A stretch of 64,000 bases of DNA from Thermochaetoides thermophila DSM 1495 (Eukaryota; Ascomycota; Sordariomycetes; Sordariales; Chaetomiaceae). Position numbers and translations under genes: made by a program. The stretch lies in NCBI RefSeq assembly GCF_000221225.1, contig NW_006383023.1, positions 496,001 to 560,000 of the forward strand, written 5' to 3'. Below the pieces are notes generated by a model, which was given only the letters and a program-made list of their open reading frames with translations, was not told the origin of the DNA and searched no databases. Shown here piece after piece: positions 55,996 to 64,000 of the stretch (position 1 is the stretch's first letter; each line of letters opens with the position of its first letter).

Positions 55996-58900
55996 GGTGA
56001 AGCGGTCGTATGTACGATTGTTTGGAAGTCGTCTTCTGGTTTTGCTCCTTCGCTTCTTGTGTTGTTTTATTGCCATTTTCAACCATCAATGATGATTCAC
56101 TTCTCGAGACCCGGGTGAGCTGAGTTTGGCGGGAAAATCGACCCACAATCACAGCTGTCACTGAGGTCATAAATCCAGAAGCTCATCAGCTTTGATCGGG
56201 CAGATGGGGCAGGCCAGTTAGTCTTGGGTCACTACCCTTAAAACACACACCTTTTTTTCACCCCAACGGGCTTCACCGGGGGTTTTCCTTACTCGCGTAC
56301 TTGCATCGGGGAGAAGCAACAATGTCACGGCCGGAGAGTCTTTACGACTGGTCATTCTTTTATTGTCGAAGGATTCGGTCGTCTATTATGACACACGGAT
56401 ATGGTCGAAGGCAGAGTTGCATTTCTTTTTCTTCTATGGGAACTGGAAATTCTTTTTGAAATGTTCGAGATATCCGTCTCGAGAAAGTGGTCATTGGGTT
56501 GGCTCGGCCGGGTTCGGATCAAAGGTGATTGGGAAATGGGATAACGATACCCCCTTTTTATCATCCATCTGGCGAGAGAATAACAGCTCGGTTGGCGGGT
56601 AATGGGTACGGAGAGCATCTATCTCCAAATGGTTTGGCGGTGATGGGGACGGTGAGCGTAATCATAGTATGACCAGATCGGTGGAACGCTGGCAGCAGCC
56701 CCTGAGCGCGCTCTGTAAGAGGAAAGCGGAGAAGACATCGACGACATAGCTGGATGGATGGGTTTTATCAACTCAGTTGCATGAGATGATTGTCGGCAAT
56801 GATGGTGTCGGCACATCGTGGAGGCTATCGTCATGTACTAGTAGTATGTCCTTTCAGGTTGCCTGGGTTTTTCGGGATTGCTGGGTTTAGGGGGTTATGG
56901 GCGTTGAGCTCTTATCCGTTTTTGTCGGTAGTTGTATTTCGATCATTTTTCCATCATTGTTATCCCGAGCGTGGTATTGCTATATGTTAAGTGTTCTGAA
57001 TCCAGTCAGTGTGTGACATGTCTGTGTGTGTGATCGATGTTCCAACTCGTGATTTTTGCATTCACGTGGATAAAAGTGCGTTGATGTCCCATGTGAATCG
57101 GTGCCTCTATGTGCAGGATGGATAAGAAGTTAGTAAATGGTGAACTGGGTTGTGGTGCTTCGGGCGGCGACATGCCTGGATTGGACGAGTGTTCGATGTT
57201 GCTGACTGACATGGCAGAAGACAGTGGCATCTCCAGTTGATATGCACATCTAGTGTCCTCCCAACAATCAGGGCCACTGAGGGTCGATGAGCCCATTAAG
57301 CAGGACTGATTTGGTGAAAGTTTAAAGGGATATCTTATCCCTCGAATGACCAGCTCTTTATGTACTCATCCAAGGGTCAATGGGTTTGCCGCAAGTTCAT
57401 GAGCTCTGTCGTCGCTCAAGGATGTTGTGTATGTGCCCAACGGCGGGTCGTGCATGTGAATCTTGGCGTTAAAGCCTGGGCGATGTACGACTTCGTGTAT
57501 TGTCTCACTGACAATGATGATGCTGCTGCGGCGGTTTTGTTGTCTTTGCGCTGTGAAGAGGGTCAAAGGGGAAGGGTGAGAAGGCTCAGCCACTCACGAA
57601 GGTCGAGCATGAGATTGGCAGTTCAACCACCGGCCTCAGTGACACATTGACACCCAGCTCGGTTGTGAGCACACAGGCTCTGCGAAGAAACGGATGAAGC
57701 AAAGCAGAGTCAATGCATAGGCGGGCCTACGAGACAGGACCCCTATGGATGCCCGTGAATGAGGGATTGACTGATGGGTGACATGAAGAGGGTTAACTGT
57801 TAAGGGGATCCTCACATGCCAGAAACCCCCAACAACAGTGAGCAATACACTTGTATGAAGGCCTTAGGCATGCTGCTGTGATGCAAGCAGGTCCGAAAAA
57901 GGAAAAGGATGTTTCTTAAAAAGAACGGAAACTTGGCAGACGGGCATGCCGGTGGCTGATTTGTATTACTTAACTCACAGTTCTCACCCATCCTACCAGC
58001 ATCCCATTCGTGCAGTAGTTGCTGCTGTTTGTCAGCAGCAATCTCGGCCATGGTGCGGGGTTGGGTTGCTTTTTCTTCTCTCGACGCCACCATGCGCACT
58101 TATGAGGGGCCGTCTTGGAGAGCCTTTGTGTGCCCCCAAATCTCGACTGCCGGCGTTGTAAACAATATGCTGTGTGTAGCTGTGATGATTGTGTGATGCA
58201 TGTCAGCGTTCAGTGTTTGGAAGAGCCGCGACTTGCAGCTACATCCTCTTTTAGCCGACACTCGCAGTAATGACGAGAGTGGGTTCCTGTTAAGCTGCTG
58301 TGAGATAACAGGAAGGAAAGCGGCACCAGGGATATATGACAGGGAGGGTGAGAAAAGGAGAAGGGGGGAAGGGCCAGTTGCCACTTGCTATAACAGACAT
58401 TTTGAAAGTGAACTGCGCAGGGTAGGACAGCGGCACCGTTTGTTTGATGGGACACGCCCCAAGAAGCTGTAAACGAGATACAAAGATTGCCTGGTATCGT
58501 TTGTAGATCTCGAAATGCCTTTATGCTTGCCAGAGAACAATGACCCAAGCAACAGACCGATCTAGAGGTAAGTGAAAATGCATAAGAAACTGGTTCAGGA
58601 GTAGGTCTGAACATATCCTAGCCAACAGTAGCCAGTGAATGCCGATCCAGTGAACCCAAATAAGGCGGCAGACACAGCTGCGCGGCGGTAGCGTTTCTGC
58701 GCTGGAGACCTATTGCAGGAAGCATCAATGTACAGAGCTGTCGGTAGACAACCTATCAAGCACCAGCCAATCGAGGCAAGTAGATGGCACGAGTGGCGAT
58801 TCTCGTAAAGATGACGGAGGCCGGACCGGCTGAGCGAGCTGTAGACTGCAATGCAACTGCAGATCAGGGCACTCCACTTTGGAAGATTTCTGGTGTCAAG

Positions 58901-60295
58901 ATCCAGAGACTTGTCTCTGCCGTCCAGAGAGCTGTTGTATGGTTCCGGCGCAGGTTGCTAGCCCCGGACGGCACTGTGTTCGGGAAGCAGGACCGACGGG
59001 AGATCGAGGGCCAGTGTAAGTTTCTGTTCGGTCAACATAACATCTCCTGTGGTACTTGGTGAGCGGGATGCATGAGAGCATCTCGATAAGTGCGTAGTGT
59101 AGCAGGTAAAACAAAGCTTGGATAGGATAACCGTCAGACATTGCCAGTCTCGGCGTCAACGTCTCATTGGAGGAGTGGATATAGAAGAATGTCGTAGGTG
59201 ACAAAAAGAGCAAACATTCAAAGGCTTCACATTCAGATATCGCAAGACAATACCAAGGCAGACAGCCAAGAGTGGGAAGTGCCCTTTTTACGAGAAACCA
59301 ACGCGCGCCGTCCTTAAGTATTCCACAATCTTCCATTTGCCCCGGGACCGCTCTCAATCCTGCTATCCCTTATTGGAGGAGGAGGAGGAGTGCAATGCCT
59401 CGGGTTTCCTTGGCCATGACCCCGATTTCATGCTCAACATTGTTCTCAGAGTGGGATGCCAATAAACGGCGAGGTTAAACACCAGTGGGCAAACTGCCAA
59501 ACAGGGCGTTTTGCCAATCTGGGGTTGGGAAAATCCAGGGAAGGGCTGAGGAGATCGGGCGAATCCAGCAGGCTGGAATCGAATTTGTGCGCGATGCCCC
59601 GCTATCCCAGGTTTGTCACTGTACTGTCAGTGGCTTGTTGCTCGTGGGCACTGGAGCCGCTGGAGCCGCACGCGGGCCCGATCGTGGGAGCTAAACACGT
59701 TTCGGGGCACAAATCACTAGTGCTGCCGTCAGCCTGCCGGCGCCTTTGGGCCAGAGCATCCGGCTCAGCACATGGCGAAGACAGTCTCTGCTACCTGGGA
59801 TATTGTCACCATATTGACAACCTCTAAAAATCCCCGAAGCAAGGCCCAATCGAATAGCCTGGAATGTCAGGATCCTGGATCTTACTGTATCATTGCCTTT
59901 TGCTTAGCGAGCCTTAATTGCTAGGTTGATCAATCAGTGCATGTGTTTGCATCCAAACCAGCGAAAAAGGTGAGCCCAAGTTTTTGGCGTTAAAACTCGC
60001 TTCTCCACTGAACTCCAACACAGATACTCCTGCCATCTGTCCGCGGAGCCCTGGTCCTTGCCTGTTCCTGGCACATGTTCACAGAATCCTGCCAGCCGGC
60101 GACTGGCCCAGCGAGTCTTGGCATTTGACCCACCGGACTGCCGAACGACACCGCCAACCGCAACCCATTCCAGATCCAAGTTCCAACGCTCTGGATACGT
60201 GACCTCCGTTTCTGTACTTCTGTGAAAACATACATACATACATACATTACTACATGTTAACAAAATTTCGAAACCTAAAATAATAAACTGGAAAA
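55996..60295. other. Intergenic region between the C2H2 gene and the EF-hand gene
   Basis: About 4.3 kb with no supported gene. Frames on both strands are below about 155 codons and carry no family motifs. The last 70 bp contain a CATA repeat (about 60228-60247) and an A/T-rich leader before the next ATG. Confidence 0.55.
60228..60247. repeat. (CATA)n short repeat
   Basis: About five ACAT/CATA units in the leader of the EF-hand protein gene. Confidence 0.85.
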
Positions 60296-61045
60296 ATGCA
60301 GTTGTCCACTCTAATCATTGCCGGGATCGTCGGGCAAGCCCTTGCCCACGGTGATCACGGCAACCGGTCACAGAAACCGGTGGTGGATGAGAACGCGAGC
60401 TGGATGGTGAAACACATGGCAGGTAAGTAAGCGCGCGCCTAGTGTCGCGGCCACATTCACACGCAACTAGTTTCCGCAAATGACAGCTAACGGATCACAC
60501 AGAGGAGCACCACACAGGCTCGTTCGACGCGGCGTCCTTCTTCGCGCTGCACGACTTCAATGGTGACGGCGTCTGGGAGGCGGACGAGATCCAGCGGACG
60601 TACGGCTTGATGGACGACTCCAACAAACACGTGTCACAAGAGGGGCGCGACCGCGTTTCGCGGGAGATCTTGAACCTAATTGATCGCAACGGTGACGGTC
60701 TCATCAGCCGCGAAGAGTTCGTGCGCTTTATTGATGTCGAGGGCAAGACCCTTCCCGATATGGGTACCGGCCCCGGCCATCACGGCGATGATGAGTACGA
60801 GTATGAGATTCACCATTGGGAGAAGTATGTGGTTCTTTTTGGTTATGCTGGTGCGCATAGCGGAGGCTAATTGCCATAGGTACCACGACGAGAACACCAA
60901 GTTGGAGGACCTGACACACCCAGAGGACATCGAGCACTTCAAGAAGCATGAGGCCATGGAGGCCGCTCAGGAACGTGCCGAGCAGCTCGACCGACAGCCC
61001 ATAGTTGAGGCCAACATCCCAGCCAAGTTCAGGAGGCAAGGGTGA
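60296..61045 (+). CDS. SSP120-like secretory EF-hand protein
   Basis: Exons 60296-60422, 60503-60824 and 60880-61045 give 204 residues. Seen: a signal peptide (MQLSTLIIAGIVGQALA, probable cut before His18), a histidine-rich start (HGDHGN, EEHHTG), two EF-hand calcium loops, DFNGDGVWEADE and DRNGDGLISREE, and a charged helical C-terminal region with PEDIEHFKKHE that resembles nucleobindin/yeast Ssp120. Members of that group are lumenal Ca-binding proteins of the early secretory pathway; yeast Ssp120 associates with cargo receptors. There is no KDEL-type ending (it ends FRRQG). Both introns have regular GTAAGT and GTATGT donors. It converges with trm12, 132 bp away. The family call is good; the precise role is inferred. 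Confidence 0.82.
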
Positions 61046-61177
61046 CAGGAGAAAGCCAAAGTGAATGAGCATGGGATACCCATTAGACATCCAGCATGAT
61101 ACAACGCCATCTGCACACTTACCTACTGATTCCATATATGATACTATACGCGTAATGGTAATACTACACACATCTAT

Positions 61178-62506
61178 CTACTCATCTGTCACCCTCACAT
61201 CAAACACACAATGCCACACGCCTGGCGCGAATGTTTTGACCTTTTCAACATGCTCCACTGCCCCCCTCCTTCGCTTCTCTATCCCTTCCTCTCCCCAACG
61301 ACTCACCAACCCCTGCACCTCCATCCTCCTTGTTTCAATATCTGACTCGCCGACATTCTCATGTAAGTGCAGCCAACCGCCCTCGCTCTCATTGTCCCTC
61401 ACCATGTCCCAGGCATCCTTCCAAACCAGAGCGCTGGTAGGCAAAAACCCGCAATTGACATGCACAATGTCCAAACCGCACTTCTCTCGCAACCGACGAA
61501 TCCGCGCAGCAGCATGGACATTACTCTCGAGAAAAACAAGAATCTGCGCCTTCTCCTCCGCCAAAACTTCCCTAGCCAGTAGCTCCTCGTCATTACTCTG
61601 CCTCTCCTCCTTCGATGGATCAATAACCCTCACCTCCCACCCATTGAGTTCGGCCCCCCTCCTCAACCCCTCCACACTCCAAGGATTCAACTCCCAACAC
61701 AGCACCCTCAACCCCAACCGTGCATAACTAAACGCAAAGTACCCGATCCCAGCATACAAATCCACCGCAAACTTTTCCTTCCCACAACTCGGTTTGAAGG
61801 CAGGCGTGTTTAATAGCCTAGCTTTCTCCTTCACATTACCCCTCGAGAACATGATATGCAGCGGTGCCCAGGTCTGGATAATACCGTTTTGTTTTGTGGA
61901 TACCCAGAGTGCAGCATCAAAGTCTGTTTGGGAGGGGGGAGAGGGGGGGTTGCAGGGGCCGAAGGAGCCGAAGAGGGGTTTGAGACCTGAGGGGGAGCGG
62001 AGGATATTTTCTTGCTGATGTGATACGCCTTCTCGCTGAGAGGAAATCTGGAGGGGGATTCCCTCATTTACGGCGAGATGAGTGGGTTTGGAGGCTCCCT
62101 TGGTGGTGGGTGATAGCTGGTGGAGGATTTCGGCCCAGAGGGCATCTTTTTGAGACGGGCTCAGGATGGACAGTAGGGCAGGCCACGGAGCAGAGGTGAA
62201 GCTCCCACTTGGGAGCAATACCATTGGCTCGTAGACTACCCAGCGTTTTGGGGCACGGTCGAGAAGCTGTTGACGAATGTAAGCTGCCCCTCCCTCGTGA
62301 TCAAGATCGCCGCGAAGATAAGAGAGGTATACGGATTCAAGGATCGAAGATGGTAAACTGTCCAGCCAGTTGCCAATGGCACTTAGGACAGGATTTCCAG
62401 GTTTTTCTTTCTTTTTCTGCGGGCGAGACATGGTTGGCATAGGAGAGGACGGGTCATGTTGGTGATCAGTGATAGCCTGGATGTGAAGTTCCCAAAAAGT
62501 CATCAT
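61178..62506 (-). CDS. trm12: tRNA wybutosine-synthesising protein 2 (TRM12/TYW2)
   Basis: A single minus-strand exon of 442 residues from the MM start at 62506-62501. TYW2 transfers the 3-amino-3-carboxypropyl group of S-adenosylmethionine to 4-demethylwyosine-37 of tRNA-Phe. Seen: N-terminal block NPVLSAIGNWLDSLP, then RWVVYEPMVLLPSGSFTS, the SAM motif VDLYAGIGYFAFSYARLG, the second strand LCWELNPWSVEGLRRGAELNGW, and HVNCGFLPTS, which corresponds to the N-x-G-x-L-P-S/T signature that separates TYW2 from Trm5 methyltransferases. The C-terminal part (WLHLHENVGESDIE, VKTFAPGVWHCVFDV) also matches. The frame is open a further 15 codons upstream but only with TTG, so the ATG is preferred; a later start at MSRPQKKK is also possible. 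Confidence 0.9.
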   Translation of the reverse strand: MMTFWELHIQAITDHQHDPSSPMPTMSRPQKKKEKPGNPVLSAIGNWLDSLPSSILESVYLSYLRGDLDHEGGAAYIRQQLLDRAPKRWVVYEPMVLLPSGSFTSAPWPALLSILSPSQKDALWAEILHQLSPTTKGASKPTHLAVNEGIPLQISSQREGVSHQQENILRSPSGLKPLFGSFGPCNPPSPPSQTDFDAALWVSTKQNGIIQTWAPLHIMFSRGNVKEKARLLNTPAFKPSCGKEKFAVDLYAGIGYFAFSYARLGLRVLCWELNPWSVEGLRRGAELNGWEVRVIDPSKEERQSNDEELLAREVLAEEKAQILVFLESNVHAAARIRRLREKCGLDIVHVNCGFLPTSALVWKDAWDMVRDNESEGGWLHLHENVGESDIETRRMEVQGLVSRWGEEGIEKRRRGAVEHVEKVKTFAPGVWHCVFDVRVTDE

Positions 62507-62665
62507 CTCGACAAGGGTTGTACATGCTTTGTGGGGTGGAGGGGGAGCCAAGAGGCTGCGGGGTCGTCTGCACGAAAATCCTACTCATACACATCACTCA
62601 CCACGAAGGGTAACCCTGCACTGATGAGCTGCACAATCCTAGTCGTCTGTCATCAAATCCCGCAA
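62507..62665. other. Short spacer trm12 / tRNA-Ile
   Basis: 159 bp holding the trm12 promoter side and the tRNA 5' flank. No distinct motif was seen. Confidence 0.5.
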
Positions 62666-62764
62666 GCCCGGTTAGCTCAGCTGGTTAGAGCGTCGTACTA
62701 ATATAATCCCTCTGGATTATACTAAGTGATGCGAAGGTCAACAGTTCAATCCTGTTACTGGGCA
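62666..62764 (+). tRNA. tRNA-Ile(AAU) with a 25-nt intron
   Basis: The acceptor stem GCCCGGT pairs with ACTGGGC (one G-T pair), followed by discriminator A. The D arm is TAGCTCAGCTGGTTAGAGC. The anticodon stem TCGTA pairs with TGCGA; the loop reads C-T-A-A-T-A with anticodon AAT (62700-62702). An intron of 25 nt, 62704-62728, follows position 37 as usual, leaving A38. The T arm is AACAG/TTCAATC/CTGTT. Inosine at position 34 would allow reading of AUU and AUC. Confidence 0.93.
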
Positions 62765-63184
62765 ATTCTTTTGCTGGATTCTTGTTTGCCCTTGATCAGT
62801 TAAGTGAGGCATGCGATGTGTCAAAGTGATTGAATATTTTTTTGTGCAGCTGCGGTAACAGCAAAGAGATTGCTCGCAAACATGGAGCAAATCCCTTTGT
62901 AAGAATCCCAGGTCCAGAGGGCCGAGAAAAAATCGTTGGCCGCCGAGACAGGTGGTTGATATAAAAAGGGGATCATAGCATCGATATTACACCAATGGCT
63001 CCGTGTCAATGATACATGTGAAGTTCAAAGATGTAATTTTATACTGACAGATGGGTATCAACTAGTTGTAATACTACATTACCATCATTTTTGAGTTGTG
63101 TTCTTTTGAAGAAGAGCTACACAAATGCTGCGAGGTTATCAACCCATATAACTTTTACCTTCACGTTTTTTGCTGTATAGATGA
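62765..63184. other. Spacer between the tRNA and the right-edge gene
   Basis: 420 bp, AT-rich, with a T-run soon after the tRNA (62836-62842) and the probable 3' untranslated region of the minus-strand gene. A T stretch at 62768-62771 is a weak Pol III terminator candidate. No gene is supported. Confidence 0.5.
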
Positions 63185-64000
63185 TCACGGCATCATGGCA
63201 TCCCAATCAAAGTTTCCGCTGCCCCACAGCTCATTAAGATTATAGCCTAAAGTCTCAAGGTTAAACTCAGGGTTCAACGGCTGGATCTGCTACGAGTAAA
63301 GAATACAACTGTTAGCAGGACAACACACAAACAGGAGTCGTCAGTAACGTCAAAAACCAACCTGAGGTAGACCAGACGGGTCAGCTGCATTCGGCATCCA
63401 CCATGGCGTACCAGGGACTTCCACCTGGTTTGCGCCGCCCACGGCACCCTGTTGCGAAGAGGATGGCGGGAACGGTGTGACGGACTGTATGGACTGCTGT
63501 CAAAATCAGATCCTCATACAAAAAATTATTGGAGGAGAAGTATGCTCTGCTGTGACAAACCTTCGACCTCATATAGCCCCCTTCACCAGCAGACCCGTTC
63601 GGCAGCTGAGGACCGTATGGCATGCCTGGCATTCCTCTGCCTTGCTGCTGATGCTGTTGCTGATCACTGGGCGCCGACCCCTGAGGCACACCACTACAAC
63701 AACCCGCAACACCAAGTCCAAGTGACTGCTGAGACCCAGGCGGGTCTTGACCAGCCAAAAGCTTATAATGCAAATTGATAAACCTCTCCGCGCTGGCAGC
63801 CTTTGCTGCCTCGGGCGTCTTAGTCCCGAGGTGGGCCTCCAGCAACCCAAACGCGGCACACATGATGCTGTACCCCCACGGCTCGTTGTTACCACAGCGT
63901 AGGATGCGGTCCTCCTTCATGGCAAGACACTTCTCCAGCAGCTGCAGCGTGTGTTGGGAGTTGATCATGATCATGTTCGTTGAGCCGCGCGGTTGGAGCA
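63185..64000 (-). CDS. C-terminal part of a probable fungal transcription factor, partial
   Basis: Three minus-strand exons are visible: from beyond 64000 to 63561, then 63496-63362 and 63289-63185 (stop), with clean GT..AG introns in phase 0. The 5' part lies outside the window. Visible sequence: a helical block (LEKCLAMKEDRILRCGNNEPWGYSIMCAAFGLLEAHLG), followed by AERFINLHYKLL, a Q/G/P-rich linker, and a short conserved end with NPEFNLETLGYNLNELWGSGNFDWDAMM. The helical block followed by a Q-rich linker and an acidic-aromatic tail resembles the C terminus of Zn2Cys6 regulators, but the zinc cluster itself is not in view. The exact family is not recognised. Confidence 0.6.

Overview
The window is nuclear DNA of a filamentous ascomycete (Pezizomycotina, most likely Sordariomycetes). 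The evidence is short GT..AG introns of about 50-110 bp, several with CTAAC-like branch sites, a PTH11-type CFEM receptor, a DUF2407 DSC-complex subunit, a SOG2-type RAM pathway protein, and pyrimidine-rich promoters. I assign class by family content only; genus is not determined.

Layout. From 2.2 to 33.9 kb there is a gene-rich block, in order: a highly divergent Rho-like GTPase with a ~590-residue N-terminal extension (+), DSC3 (+), the exosome helicase MTR4 (-), the enoyl-CoA reductase TSC13 (+, divergent from MTR4), an S/T/P-rich coiled-coil protein broken by a frameshift (-), the leucine-rich-repeat RAM protein SOG2 (-), a short RecQ helicase (+) converging on a mitochondrial Holliday-junction resolvase YDC2/CCE1 (-, frameshifted), glutathione reductase (+), a COX8/COX7C-like cytochrome oxidase subunit (+), exocyst SEC6 (+) and a CFEM/PTH11-like receptor (+). 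From 33.9 to 54.2 kb lies a ~20 kb stretch with no convincing gene; its last ~4 kb is pyrimidine-rich and looks like the promoter and leader of a five-finger C2H2 transcription factor (54.2-56.0 kb). After another ~4.3 kb empty stretch come an SSP120-like EF-hand secretory protein (+), the wybutosine enzyme TRM12/TYW2 (-), an intron-containing tRNA-Ile(AAU), and the C-terminal part of a probable fungal transcription factor that runs off the right edge (-).

Functional relations. Most genes are housekeeping: RNA surveillance, sphingolipid/VLCFA synthesis, secretion and polarity (SEC6, SOG2), redox, respiration and DNA repair. The convergent RecQ/resolvase pair is the clearest functional pairing. 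No CRISPR, prophage, intact transposon or secondary-metabolite cluster was seen.

Main points of interest: (i) the Rho-like protein has Leu at the catalytic Gln61 position, an altered P-loop and no prenylation motif, so it looks like a GTP-locked or non-cycling GTPase fused to a long disordered FG/P/S-rich arm; (ii) two genes are interrupted by single-base frameshifts exactly at homopolymers, and an N sits beside a T-run, which suggests assembly error; (iii) the resolvase has a possible non-AUG-initiated mitochondrial presequence; (iv) the CFEM domain of the receptor seems to lack its last cysteine; (v) the huge empty region upstream of the zinc-finger factor. Exon borders given below were derived by hand from splice consensus and frame continuity.
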